A stretch of 64,000 nt of DNA. It comes from Anniella stebbinsi. Its lineage: Eukaryota; Chordata; Lepidosauria; Squamata; Anniellidae. The translations under genes were made by a program, and so were the position numbers. The notes beneath the pieces are model-generated. The model did not search any database. It saw only the letters and a program-made list of their open reading frames with translations, and was not told the DNA's origin. This document shows positions 48,505 through 58,385 of this stretch, piece by piece. The first letter of the stretch is position 1, and each line of letters starts with the position of its first letter. The DNA lies in contig JARDYH010000003.1 of the NCBI GenBank assembly GCA_029215795.1, positions 266,199,562 to 266,263,561 on the forward strand. Reading direction: 5' to 3'.

Positions 48505-48690
48505 GTTAAAGCACACAAGAAGAGCTATGTTGGATGAAATCAAACGCCCTTCTAATCCAGCATTCTTTTCCCATAGTGGCCAACCAAAAGCCCACGGAAA
48601 GACCACAAACAGGACATGAGTAAAATAGCATCCTCCTGAGCATCTTCCCCAGCACTCTTCTTCTGCCATCAAAACCCCAAACTTATTTTC
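48505..48690 (-). mobile_element. CR1-type LINE 3' end (TTCTTATG-tailed), diverged
   Basis: AAGAAGAGCTATGTTGG, CCAGCATTCTTTTCCCATAG, GTGGCCAACCAAAAGCCC, AAACAGGACATGAG, CATCTTCCCCAGCA. Confidence 0.7.
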
Positions 48691-49013
48691 AATATGTGTT
48701 GCAAACCATTCTACACCCTCTTTCTTTGGGGCTCAATGTCACCCTCAACTGGAGAACTTTTACAGTACCTTTCCTCTGTATTTACAGAGCTGGGTTTTCC
48801 AATATATTGACTAGGCAAGTACCCAGAGCCTCATATTTTTAGAGGCTTCAGAGTTCCTAAAGGGAGAAATAGGCATTTTGCAAAATCTGAGCAGAGGCCA
48901 TCATGTTTAATAAACGTCTGAAATAATACAGTATAGGAGACATCCTTGCTGATGGATGGGTTTTTCAACTGAAACGGATGCCAGAATAATCCCAGAATAA
49001 ATGGGAAGGAGGC
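48691..49013. other. Unannotated stretch
   Basis: About 320 bp; nothing recognised. Confidence 0.4.
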
Positions 49014-49021
49014 TTCCTGAC

Positions 49022-49218
49022 CAGAGTTGTGAAGGCTTGGAAGAAAGAAGGGGGGGGGGGGGAAATTGTGAGAAAAAAATTCATTTTCCCCAAATTTTCC
49101 CCAAAAATCCCTGGGAAAAAATTAAAACAGAAGAAAACAAGCTAACAGGTTTTTTGCATTTGTCTGGGTCCCACATCCATTTTTGCTGAGTTGTTTTCCC
49201 CAGGCCTTCACATGTCTA
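49022..49218. mobile_element. Short hAT MITE, second member of the GTGAAG family
   Basis: Starts CAGAGTTGTGAAGGCTTGG and ends GGCCTTCACATGTCTA. Flanks TTCCTGAC (49014-49021) and ATCCTGAT (49219-49226) match at 6 of 8. G-run (49051-49062) and TTTTCCCC words can pair in the interior, as at 34061. Confidence 0.75.
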
Positions 49219-49224
49219 ATCCTG

Positions 49225-49600
49225 ATCATAAGAATACAAGACGAGCCCTGCTGGATCAGACCAAAGGTCCATCTGGTCCAGCACTCTGTTCACACAGTGG
49301 CCAACCAGCTGTCGACCAGGAACCCAAAAGCAGGACATGTGTGCAAGAGCACTCTCCTGCCCATGTTCCCCAGCAACTGGTGTACTTCGGTTTACTGCCT
49401 CTTATACTGGAGGTAGCACCGAACCATGAGGACTAGTAGCCATTGATAACCTTCTCCTCCAGGAATTTATCCAACCCCCTTTTAAAGCCATCCAAAATGG
49501 TGGTCATCACTATATCTTGTGGTAGTGAATTCCATAGTTTAACTATGTGCTGTGTGAAGAAGTTCTTCCTTTTCTTCATCCTGAATCAGCTTCATAGGAC
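49225..49600 (-). pseudogene. CR1-type LINE (TTCTTATG-tailed): 3' UTR and ORF2 C-terminus
   Basis: The best minus-strand copy: CATAAGAATACAAGACGAGC, CCCTGCTGGATCAGACC at the left, through GTGGCCAACCAGCTGTCGAC, to ATTCCATAGTTTAACTATG (reverse codes KLWNS). At the ORF2 end the minus strand reads VKLWNSLPQDIV-like. Inserted directly beside the hAT at 49022. Confidence 0.88.
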
Positions 49601-50297
49601 GACCCTATGATCCAATCCAGTCAGACCACAGACATCCCCCCCTCCTCCTCCTCCTCCACATATAGGCAAGCAAATCCAATTATAATATCTTTAATGAAAC
49701 TGGGATGATAAATAGATACAGTATAAGTTTAGTCTGGAATGAGGATCTCAATTAGTAAGCATCTATACAAATTTCCATCTTCCATCTTTACTGTCCTCCC
49801 AACACTTGAGTTATGAATTCCTGACAACACAATGCAAAAATACCAACAACCTGTTAATGAGGAAATTGAGATACAGGCTGAAAACATAGGGGAGTGGTCA
49901 TTGGATACCTCTGATAATATTGCGATTCATTTTGCTGAGCCATGTTCAACAAGGTATGAAGCCAAAAAGCTCAATTTGAGCACATGAATGGCCCACAATC
50001 CTACAATTATTTGTTGTGCCCTTAACACATGTTTAATTATCCTCTTGAATGAGGACTGAGCAGTCTGTAAAAGTTTACAGAGTGCATAATTTACTGTGAA
50101 ATCATTTCCACAACCACACTCAATGAATATCCATGATTGCATTTTCAGGAGTGTAGTCACAACTGTGGATAAATTTCTTTTCTTGATTTGAAACATTTTA
50201 TGCACTGTCTTTCATTGTATTAGATTCTAAGATCAGCGTGCAGCCTAAAAGCAATACAATAAAAGACAAAAAACACCGATCAAAGCAACAGATAATG
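49601..50297. other. Unannotated stretch with (CTC)n
   Basis: (CTC)6 at 49636-49656; otherwise AT-rich and unrecognised over about 700 bp. Confidence 0.4.
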
Positions 50298-50510
50298 GCT
50301 CAGCTCGGATGACACATTAGTCAACAGTGAACTATGTAAACAACTATTTAATCAATTAAATAGTCTCCCGTTGACTATTGTGTCATCTGTTGGGCAAAAA
50401 CTACCCCACACTTCATTATTTCCAAAAAAATAACCAAACGGAGATAACCAACAGTTTGCAGAGTTGTTTCTCTGCACAACCGTTGCTTATCGTGTCGTGT
50501 GGCAGACTCC
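50298..50510. repeat. Palindromic repeat related to family F
   Basis: GATGACACATTAGTCAAC (50307-50324) pairs with GTTGACTATTGTGTCATC (50372-50389) around CTATTTAATCAATTAAATAG, itself a palindrome. The following part (GTTGCTTATCGTGTCGTGTG) resembles 36012-36035. Confidence 0.75.
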
Positions 50511-50529
50511 ATTGATGAATTCCCCCTGC

Positions 50530-50890
50530 CAACAGAGTTGCAAGGCAAGAGCAGAAGAAACCTCAGCTTCTCTAGCCCAGTGGGGCTCCATCAGCAGGGG
50601 AAATAATCCCATGCCAGCAAGTGCTTGGAGATCCATCGTGCTGTCCCTGGGTGGGACGGCGCAATCTTCAGCTCCCCATGCGCTTCCTGACATGGGCACA
50701 TGCCATCCCTGGGTGGGGCACCACCGATCGCAGCATCCCATGTGTTCCCAAGAGACATGCACATTTCTTACCACCACCCGCCTCCCTGATCCATCTGGAG
50801 ATAGCCTCAAGAGGATCGAAGTAGCCCCTTCCATCCCCTCCCGGATTGTGGAGCATCAGGGGCAAGGGTAACTTGCACATCCCTCCATTG
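50530..50890. other. GC-moderate sequence leading into the hairpin array
   Basis: Contains repeated words TCCCTGGGTGGG (50643, 50705) and CCATGCGCTTCC. Likely part of the same unclassified element as 50898-51915; open frames here show no protein motif. Confidence 0.35.
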
Positions 50891-50897
50891 CTGACAT

Positions 50898-51915
50898 TTC
50901 CATAGCAACAAGGCAGTGAGCAGTGTTTTTGTAGCCACCCCCATCCCTGTTGCTATGGAGATGAGGGCGAAGGACACGTCAGTGCAGAGAGGGCATCAGT
51001 TGCCTCAGCTGCGTTTCTTCATTCCCCATTTGCTTTTGATCCAGAGAGCGAAGAGAGCTGATGGTCACAGTGACATGCAATGAGACTGCTCCTTAGCTTT
51101 CCCCTTCTGTGGCTGTTGCATGCTGGGGGACTCTCGCCACAACCACTGCAGAAGGAGGAAACTTGGAGTGGTCTCCTTAGGTGTCATGTGACCATCAGCT
51201 CTCCCCACTCTTTGCCTCAAAACTAGATGGGGATGGAAGAGGCGCCACCAAGGCAACTGATGCCCTGTCAGCAGAGAAGTTCTCTCCATGCTGACACGTC
51301 CTTCCCCATCAGGGCCATTGCAACAGGGAAGGGGGCAGCTATAGCAACACCGCCCATTTCCCTGTTGTTATGGCCCCTATGGGGAAGGACACATTGGTGC
51401 GGAGCGATGTGATCCCCTGCGAGGGATGCTATGGCTCAGCACTGACACTTTGCTGGAGGCTGGATCACACACCCTGACACACAAGGAGACCATTCCAAAG
51501 CCTCTTGCTTCTGCAGCAGGGTGGTGCATGTTTCCCCACACATTGCCACCGCAGAAGCAAGAGGCTTCGGAATGGTCTCCTCATGTGTCAGAGCGCATGA
51601 TCCAGTCTCCAGTGAAGGATGCATCAGCACCGAGCAACATCCCCATCGCCTGTCCCTCCGTGCCAGGCACCGCGTCAACTGGTGGGCATGTCACTTCCAC
51701 TGACAGGAGACGTGGCACATCCATTGCTGAGCAGTGGCCACAGTGGCAGATCAATCGCACCTCCTCTCAAAAGGAGAGATGGCTCCGCCAAGACTTCTTT
51801 CTCCATTTTTCGCAATGGCCATCGCCGGAGAAAGAAGCCCCAGCAGAGCCATCTCTCCTCTTGAGAGGAGGTGGAATTGATCCGCCACCGCGGCTGTGGC
51901 TCAGCAATGGGCGTG
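50898..51915. repeat. Array of six consecutive hairpin-forming inverted repeats
   Basis: Pairs seen: 50903-50922 with 50948-50966 (TTTCCATAGCAACAAGG / CCTGTTGCTATGGAGA); 50969-51003 with 51252-51308 (GGCATCAGTTGCC / GGCAACTGATGCC); GAGAGCTGATGGTCAC (51051-51066) with GTGACCATCAGCTCTC (51188-51203), exact; 51297-51335 with 51353-51393 (CCCTGTTG / CAACAGGG, CCTTCCCC / GGGGAAGG); 51450-51520 with 51549-51618 (GAGACCATTCCAAAGCC / GGCTTCGGAATGGTCTC); 51712-51805 with 51823-51915 (AGGAGAGATGGCTC / GAGCCATCTCTCCT). No protein family in the open frames. Function unknown. Confidence 0.85.
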
Positions 51916-51929
51916 CCGCATCTCCTTTA

Positions 51930-52150
51930 TGGCCACCATATATGCAAGGTAGGAAATACATAATTTCTGGAGTTTCCATCGTGAACAACAATGGTGGCCA
52001 TGGACAGGGACGGATGGGTTCGCAGCTTCGTCGGGCGTTCGCCAAGCTGCAAAGAAGCTCATGGGGTGTGCAGCAGCAGCTTGACGGGTGTCTGATGGAG
52101 CTGGATGTGGGTGAGTCTGTCCATCCCTTTGTGAAGCACAGTATCATCCT
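51930..52150. mobile_element. Family D-like right end
   Basis: AGCTTCGTCGGGCG, GGATGTGGGTGAGTCTGTCC and ACAGGGACGGATGGGTTCGC resemble the ends at 22540 and 29516. It may close the hairpin array as one large element. Confidence 0.4.
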
Positions 52151-52874
52151 GCATGGCAGAGCTGAGCCCAAAGTGCTTTTGAGTATTTTATTTGCTTCTC
52201 TTGAACCACCTGGGAAATCTATACTTTCCCCTGCCTTGTCTTTTTTTAAAAAATTGACACCATGCTTATCTTTAAGGTTTTTTCATAGTGCTGGGCTGAA
52301 ATCTGTCCTCCAATTTCCCAAATGTTTTCCTCCCCCATGAAAGAGAGTTCTTTCAGAGGGGGGGTCATTCTCAGAGCACTTTAGTATTTCTTTCGGGGTG
52401 GGTGGGGTTGGATGGGGTTTTTTTAGCTCACCCTATCAATGTGAGATGACCAAGGTGGGCACTGGTTGCCTTTTTCTTGCTTTTAAACATCTCTCCCTAG
52501 CTCCCTAGCCTTCCCTGCTGCCCTATCTTCCCACTCTCAAAAAAGGGTGAGTTACCTCATGATGACTTCCCCTGGGCTTTAGTTGATGTGTGGGGAACCA
52601 GCAGACATCTGGAGACATCTGCAGAGAAGATTGCACAATGAGAGATAATACACCCAAACCCATCTTTGCTCACCTTATGGGTAAGATAAGTGCAAGAACC
52701 AAACATCCCACCCATGGGAATTTCACATAAATTTTCTTCTCCTCTGAGACAAAAAAAATTGAAAACAAATTCTTTTCTATGAAATTAAATGCAAATTAGT
52801 AAAAAAGAAAAAAAATTAAATAATTCTATGTTCCTCATGGAAGAAGTGATTGCACCACCTGTTATGCTAGGTAA
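52151..52874. other. Unannotated stretch with weak inverted repeats
   Basis: AAAGTGCTTTTGAGTATTTT (52171-52190) is loosely inverted or repeated near 52370-52395 (AGCACTTTAGTATTTC). Otherwise nothing recognised. Confidence 0.35.
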
Positions 52875-53015
52875 GTATTGCTTCCATGCTCCTTCCTCCT
52901 TACCCAGAAGGTGCCAGAGTGAGGGCAGTAACAACAATTGCTTTCTGTTCCTACCCTCACTCTGATTTGGCTTCATGGGAAGGAAGGAACAAGGAAACAA
53001 TGGAGCACTTCATCC
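52875..53015. repeat. Palindromic repeat
   Basis: CAGAGTGAGGGCAG (52915-52928) pairs with CTACCCTCACTCTG (52952-52965); outer TGCTCCTTCCTCC pairs with GGAAGGAAGGAACA. MITE-like; no TSD. Confidence 0.65.
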
Positions 53016-53182
53016 TTCTTCTTGTACCTCCCTTGAAAACAGGGTGGCATATGTGGGAGATTGTTTTGGCTCAATGTTAGCACATAGAAAGAAATGGGAA
53101 ATGGACCATATGTACAATTTATCCCACTCCCTTCCTAGTTTCAAAGAAAATCAAGCATGGTTCTTTCCCACTGTAACTCCAT

Positions 53183-53320
53183 AATAACCTTCTGAGGAAG
53201 ACTTGCCTGATTGGTCCAACACTACCCAATCAGCTTTGTAGTTAAAGTAGGATGTGAACCGAGGTTTTCCTGGCTGGCATCCAACGCTCGCTTCATCCCA
53301 TTCCAGTGGCTCCAGCATAG
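53183..53320 (-). mobile_element. MIR-like SINE
   Basis: Reversed MIR-type signature: AATAACCTTCTGAGGAAG, CAATCAGCTTTGTAG, GGATGTGAACCGAGG (box B-like GGTTCACATCC on the minus strand), CTGGCATCCAACGCTCGC. Diverged. Confidence 0.55.
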
Positions 53321-53621
53321 CTCTATATGCATTGTGTAACATCAGAAGATCCCCTAAGGCAGTTTATTCTGAATGAACGATAACATTCAAAGAATTCCGG
53401 GTTGGCCAAGGAGTTTAAAATCCAACTGACACATCTCATGGCAAGTTTCACTGAGGTGACGGACGTAGAGGGGAGGAGATATCTGATCTAAAGGAACCAT
53501 ACTTCAGGGGGGTTTGTGGATGGCTGAAAAATTCCAAGCTTACGCTTCAAATACAGTAAAGTTTTCTTAATCTCAGTATAGCATTTCAGTGTATTATTAA
53601 TTAGTTTGCTGGTCCATTTAA
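53321..53621. other. Unannotated stretch
   Basis: 300 bp; no recognised feature. Confidence 0.4.
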
Positions 53622-53646
53622 AGAAGAGAAAGAAAGAGAAAGAAAG

Positions 53647-53677
<31 letters not shown>

Positions 53678-53678
53678 A
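53622..53678. repeat. Microsatellite (GAAA)n
   Basis: About 14 GAAA/GA units; purine-only strand. Confidence 0.95.
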
Positions 53679-53689
53679 CCGTAATCATT

Positions 53690-54290
53690 CAAGGTCACAG
53701 TTTGACTTATTTGCCATTGATGGATAACTTGCCAATCCCGACATCCAGCTCCTCGGTACAATGGAAAATACATTGTCGTTCGGGTTAACAAAAGGCTCGC
53801 AACAATGGCCCTGCAAATGAACATCGGCTGACTAAAATCCTAAACACATTTTCACTCTCATTAACCACAGTAGGGTATCACACAATTTCGCCTGGCTCCT
53901 GCGCCGACCACTGTGCACCATTTTACTACCAGCCGTTTGATGGGTTTTATGGCAGCTGATTTATGGGAGTGGGAGTTTTGGGAGTCGTAAACAGAAGCCA
54001 CAGTGTATCACAATGTGGTTTAGGGATATAATGACTGTGTTGTAAAGCAACGGATGACAATGCGGCGCTCGACGCGAGGTAGCAAGCCGAGAGAGCAAAC
54101 AGCTCGGCGCAACTCGAGCGACGGAAGGGAAGGTCATTGCGGCACGTTTGCGCCTGCGTTTCCGCATCTCCCTACATCTCCCAGCAATAACCGCGAAGGA
54201 ATTTGACTAAGGGCGCTAAAGCCGAAATAAATTTAGGTCCTGGAGGAGAAAGGGAAAATTGCAGAGCTGCGCTCTCCTTTTTTTCCTGAA
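53690..54290. promoter_or_regulatory. Candidate conserved non-coding element, CpG-retaining
   Basis: Unique block with CpGs such as TGCGGCGCTCGACGCG, GCAACTCGAGCGACGG, GGCACGTTTGCGCCTGCG together with GGCAGCTGATTTATGG (E-box plus HOX-like TTTATGG), TCTCATTAACCACAG and GGGATATAATGACTG. No repeat similarity. It is the best enhancer- or promoter-like block in the window by composition. No coding exon recognised. Conservation untested. Confidence 0.42.
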
Positions 54291-54349
54291 AGGTATCCCC
54301 CCCCTCCAGAATAATAATTTCGCTAGCTTCAGTCACTGCACCCTGGCGC

Positions 54350-54560
54350 ATGCTCGCTGTATATATCCTTCAGTGGCACTGTTATTTTATTGTAAGTTGT
54401 CTCACCTGGATTGTGCGGAATCCTGAAACGGTGGACTATAAATGTTTGAAATACACACATAAGAAAACAGATGGTGGTGGTGGTGATTGTGGTGATGATG
54501 ATGATGAGGAGGAGGAGGTGGCGGCAGTGGTGGTTGTTGTTGATTTTATTTTTTAAATGA
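54350..54560 (+). mobile_element. L2-like LINE 3' tail with GGT/GAT microsatellite
   Basis: TTATTGTAAGTTGTCTCACC, GAAACGGTGGACTATAAATG is the plus-strand tail layout; a (GGT)(GAT)(GAG) compound repeat follows (54470-54544). Confidence 0.55.
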
Positions 54561-54774
54561 CAATATCTGAGAGCTTGCAATCAAAACAAACGCACTTGAT
54601 AATGGTGTGAATCAATTCCATTGGAATTTGAAATTCACTGGGTTTGAGGTGATGCTGTTAGATATAAAAAGCTCTGTTTGCGGTGCAGAGGACCTTAAAG
54701 CACCAGAAATGATAGGGCAGGTCAAAATCTAACCCTGCTGCTGGTGGCATTCTTGCTGTTACCACCAGGCCAAG

Positions 54775-54900
54775 TTAATTCCTTGACCCTTCTTCTTTAG
54801 TTTTTGTTTTGCAGGCTGCTTGAGTTATGGAGACAGAAGTGGGCGGGTCAAGCAGCCTGCAAAACAAAACAAAAAAACAAAAGAAGAGTCAAGGAATTAA
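54775..54900. repeat. Near-perfect hairpin, 49/53-nt stem, 24-nt loop
   Basis: Left arm 54775-54823 (TTAATTCCTTGACCCTTC ... GCAGGCTGCTTGA), right arm 54848-54900 (TCAAGCAGCCTGC ... GAGTCAAGGAATTAA). One mismatch cluster and a 4-nt length difference in the A/T-rich centre. Outer TTAATT/AATTAA ends. No TSD recognised. Either a small MITE or a recent inverted duplication. Confidence 0.92.
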
Positions 54901-54901
54901 C

Positions 54902-55250
54902 CCTGTAATACACCAGTGAACACTTTGAGGACGGAGGAAGCAGTCACTATGAACCGTCAGTACTGCTCAGTGTGTCCTACCACGTCATGAAACGACTCAA
55001 AAAAACATGTTTTTAAACAGAATATAAGTTGTTTTAAGGGCAATGTGGATAGGCTGTAAGATTGGAATTTGACTCACCTGAAGGTGTTATCCTGAACAAA
55101 TCATGCCGCACAAGAAGTTTCAAACTGGAACTAATTTTATGCGAGAGGTTCGGTGAAGTGCCCCCCCCCCCTCTTAGGCAGGTATTAGCAGCAGCTTGTC
55201 TCCCAGCACTCCGAAATGGCTGAGCGGCGTTTGAACAACCAAGCCCCACT
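54902..55250. other. Unannotated stretch
   Basis: 54960-55060 weakly resembles family G; otherwise unrecognised. A C10 run lies at 55161-55170. Confidence 0.35.
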
Positions 55251-55254
55251 CGGT

Positions 55255-55365
55255 CTTCATAGCATTTTGCATATTCAAAGTGCTGTACAAACATTAATTA
55301 ATTAATCCTCATAACTTCCCTGCAAGGTAGGAGTGTTTATCTCCATATGGCAGATGGGGGAAAAA
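55255..55365 (-). mobile_element. MIR-like SINE 3' part
   Basis: AGTGCTGTACAAACATTAATT, AATTAATCCTCATAACTTCCC, TGCAAGGTAGGAGTG, TATCTCCATATGGCAGATGGG is the reversed MIR 3' region with its L2-type end. Confidence 0.75.
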
Positions 55366-55744
55366 ACATAGAAAGGATCATGCAATTGGGGCGGGGGGGA
55401 GGGGGGGAGAAGGAACGTGAGGAGGTGTGCTAGTTAATTTGGAATTGCACTTTGCACTGTTTGTAAAGTTAGAAGGTGAGCAGTCTGAGTTGCTTTGAGC
55501 CATCAAAGACAGGGAATTGCCCCGGAGCAAACATTAGTTCTGTGGCAAAAGAGTGTGCAATGCAAAAATCTCCTGGAGCTGAGGCAACCTACTGATGGAG
55601 GCCAGCTCATGGGACCTCATCAACAAAGACAGCTTGAATCTAGTTTTGTCTTTGAAATCCATTTCAAGCTGTTTTGCTTATTGAAAGCTCAGAGGAACAG
55701 GATTGTTGCTGGGATGGAGGGAGAGTAGGCACCAGTACTGCTGG
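55366..55744. other. Unannotated stretch
   Basis: G-rich patch 55387-55410; otherwise nothing recognised. Confidence 0.4.
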
Positions 55745-55985
55745 GTGTTGGGGGTTATTTTATTTTATTTATTGCATTTAGATCCCGTCTATTTTCTTCA
55801 AAGGGACCTGAGGGGGCATACATAATCCTCACAACAACAATCCTGTGAGGTTGGTTGGGCTGAGAGTCAACCACTGGGTTTCCATGGCTGAGTGGGGACT
55901 AGAACCCGGATCTCCTGACTCCCGGTCCAACACTTTAGCCACCGCACCACAATGGCTCACCACAATGGCTCACTTTAGGCACCAC
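55745..55985 (-). mobile_element. tRNA-derived MIR-like SINE, nearly full length
   Basis: (TTTTA)n tail at the left (55755-55775), CCGTCTATTTTC, AACAACAATCCTGTGAGG, TTGGTTGGGCTGAGAGTC, then GACTAGAACCCGGATCTCC (box B reversed) and AACACTTTAGCCACCGCACC (box A reversed). A second short CACCACACTGGC copy of the head end follows. Confidence 0.8.
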
Positions 55986-56079
55986 ACCACACTGGCGGTT
56001 AAGTACAAATACAATGAGATCAGCATGCAACTGGAATACAGGAACTGCAGATGGCCTATGCAGGATTGAAACAGCAGAC

Positions 56080-56228
56080 AGAGAGTTACTGGCTTTGTGT
56101 CCCAGGGTTGTCCCGGGGTGCTCCCTGCGCGTCCAAATGATGCACAGGGACTCCTGGGGGCAGGCGGGATGGGCATGGCTTTTCCCAGGGATAAAGAAAC
56201 TGTACCGAGTCCATGGGAGGTGTAGGCA
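56080..56228. mobile_element. Family E fragment
   Basis: TCCCAGGGTTGTCCCGGGG, TGCTCCCTGCGCGTCC, AATGATGCACAGGGACTCC as in 46660-46710; ends at GGGAGGTGTAGG. Confidence 0.65.
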
Positions 56229-56234
56229 ATTTAA

Positions 56235-56434
56235 CAACAGTTAAAGGTGCAGGAGCCCTGCCTTCTTTTGTATATGGTCACTCTAGTATAGTGCCTGCAC
56301 CTTTAACAGTTGTGATGAAGAGGGAATTTCACCAGGAACTAATTGCATATAAATGACACTGGCTGAAATTCCCCTTTTCTCTACAACTGTTAAAGTGACA
56401 TGAGCCCTGTCCTCCTTTTCATATGGTCAGCCTA
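56235..56434. mobile_element. Palindromic hAT MITE, subfamily B, left arm missing
   Basis: Begins inside the left arm (CAACAGTTAAAGGTGCAGG), runs through the loop (GGTCACTCTAGTATAGTGCC) and right arm to ATATGGTCAGCCTA. Confidence 0.9.
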
Positions 56435-56810
56435 AATATACAAAAGTTAAAAATATAATTAAATATTTTTTCAATATTAAAGCATTTTAAACATATTAAA
56501 TACATAACAATTTAAAAGTCAAAGGTATAGACAGAGGTCCAGATGATTTGCCAAAGGCCTGCTGGAACAAAAAAGGGGTTGTCTGCATCCAAAAACACAT
56601 CAAGGAGGGAGCCAGTGTAGACTGCAAGGATTAGAAAGAAAATCCATGTGTGTACACTATGCAAAATAAACGACAGCTCAACTGTTTCTAAACCTTATTA
56701 GAAAAACAGGGTGACTAGGCTGAAACCAACGTTGTAGGCCCAGAAGCACTTTGAAAGGTTTCAACATTGTACTTAAAACTTAACACCGGCCCAAACTAAT
56801 TAAATGAAGT
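56435..56810 (-). mobile_element. Diverged LINE 3' UTR and ORF2 end
   Basis: A/T-rich 3' UTR at the left, then CTGCTGGAACAAAAAAGGGG, GGGAGCCAGTGTAGACTGC, AGAAGCACTTTGAAAGG, resembling the order in the minus-strand LINEs at 6500-6770. Confidence 0.5.
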
Positions 56811-56831
56811 GTTTGTAGCTTTCAACTTTAT

Positions 56832-56878
56832 AGCAGGGAGCTATACATAGCTATATATAGCAGGGAGCTATACATACA
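56832..56878. repeat. Tandem pair TAGCAGGGAGCTATACATA
   Basis: Two copies of the 19-mer separated by GCTATA. The motif GAGCTATA/TATAGC is self-complementary. Confidence 0.85.
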
Positions 56879-56978
56879 AGGAACACTGTGTGTGTATGTG
56901 TGTATGGGGTGGGGGTGGGGATAGAAAGAAAGAAAGGTATAGCCACCTATTCCCTGGAGAGATCTGAAGATCAGGTTA

Positions 56979-57139
56979 CCATGGATCCAGAGGAACCACA
57001 CCCTGCTTCACCAGGGAGCAAAAGAGCAAACTGGCCTTATGAAGATAGCCCAAAATACTCTCAGAGCCAAAGGAATGCATATTCCAGAAGAGAAAAGAGA
57101 AACTCTTCTTCTTCTTCACTCAAAAGGTCTGTGCTATAG
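56979..57139 (+). CDS. Short open frame of unknown nature (speculative)
   Basis: ATG in a good context (TTACCATGG) opens 53 codons: MDPEEPHPASPGSKRANWPY, then a Ser/Arg/Lys-rich end with a run of five serines and a stop. No family recognised. The low-complexity basic/Ser composition could be the start of a LINE ORF1 or transposase, or chance. Promoter and splice context not seen. Confidence 0.12.
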
Positions 57140-57670
57140 AGGCAGCGGCCATTTCACCCACCCACCCCACATTCTAAGGCAGGAGGGAGGGGGGAGAGCG
57201 ACGCTACTGAGCGTGTGTCAGTGTCGCGTTATGAGGGAAGATGACCGCCTCATTGACTTGAATGAGAGGTTAAAATAGTCCTTAAAAGTCAACCAAAGGG
57301 AATTTTAAAAAAATGAAAAGCTTTCCACCAACTACCGTCAAGGAGGAAGAAGACCCCACCACTGGATTAGTTAATAAGGCTCTAGAAATTATGCAAATTG
57401 AGAGCATAAAAGTCGCAACCCAGAAGTAAATTTTACAAAAACAGGGAGAGAGGTTTGTATTCCTTTTCTACCTTAAACTGCTCTCCTTCCTTCAATCTTT
57501 CACCAATCTTCTTGAAATTTTCAGGTAATGTAAAACAAACATTTCTTTCTGGCACCTGTAAATTTCAGAAAGGTTGATGAAACATTTTCGATTTTATGGC
57601 TGTTAGAATGTCCCCCTCCCAATTATCACTTTAACATGGCGGAATGTGTTTTTTACTGACGGACCTTAAC
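57140..57670. other. Unannotated stretch
   Basis: CpG-containing at 57195-57230 (AGCGACGCTACTGAGCG); otherwise unrecognised. Confidence 0.35.
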
Positions 57671-57698
57671 AATGGAGGCACGATTGTGCCTCCATTAA
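57671..57698. repeat. Perfect 11-bp-stem hairpin
   Basis: AATGGAGGCAC and GTGCCTCCATT around GATT. Confidence 0.85.
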
Positions 57699-57847
57699 TT
57701 TAGCACTGAATCAGTGCCACTGATTAAAAAATACTTAATGAGCAGTTTGAAATGGGGGGGGGGCACACACTTCCCATCTGGCCTGGGTATATTACCAGCT
57801 CTGCACGGCCCTGCTTACTCGTGGCCGTACTTGGCAAGACCTCATGC

Positions 57848-57898
57848 AACTGTTAAAGATAAAGGAGCCCTGTCCACCTTTACATCTGGTCACTCTAC
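57848..57898. mobile_element. Palindromic hAT MITE terminal fragment (subfamily A)
   Basis: CAACTGTTAAAGATAAAGG, AGCCCTGTCCACC, ATCTGGTCACTCTA: only the outer 50 bp of a right arm. Confidence 0.75.
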
Positions 57899-58096
57899 AT
57901 TCAACAGAGCAGTAAGAAAAGTGACTGAAGTTGCAAGTCGGGTTGTGTGTGTGTGTGTTCTGGAAGAAGCATCGGACTCAATAGTGACACATGGAATGAT
58001 GTTATGAAGCCGTACCAGTTCCATATCTCTCACCGTATTTAAGAGTCACCCTTGCAACATTATCAGAATGAAAAAACCTACCCTTTCATAACAGAC

Positions 58097-58360
58097 TAGG
58101 GTGACCATATGGAAAGGAGGACAAGGCTCCTGTATCTTTAACAGTGGTATTGAAAGGGGAATTTCAGCAGGTGTATGCATGCAGCACCTAGTGAAATTCT
58201 CTCTTCATCACAACAGGGCTCCTGCAGCTTTAACTGATGTGATGAAGAGGGAATTTCACCAGGTACTGCATGTATAAGAATGATATCTGCTGAAATTCCC
58301 TTTTCTATACAACTGTTAAAGATAGAAGAGCCCTGCCCTCCTTTTCATATGGTCACCCTA
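58097..58360. mobile_element. Palindromic hAT MITE, subfamily A, perfect TSD, loop deleted
   Basis: Starts TAGGGTGACCATATGG and ends CATATGGTCACCCTA. The 8-mer TAACAGAC flanks both ends (58089-58096, 58361-58368). The loop with the third terminal motif and part of the left arm is missing (CACAACAGGGCTCCTGCAGC), giving 264 bp. Confidence 0.95.
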
Positions 58361-58385
58361 TAACAGACCAAAGGTCCATCTAGTC

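Noticed and set aside
51426..52340. A 304-codon open frame, the longest in the window
   Set aside because: It overlaps the hairpin array, so its sequence is dictated by inverted repeats. It shows no domain or family motif, and opposite-strand frames of similar openness exist in the same place (51767-52171). GC-rich palindromes produce long chance frames.
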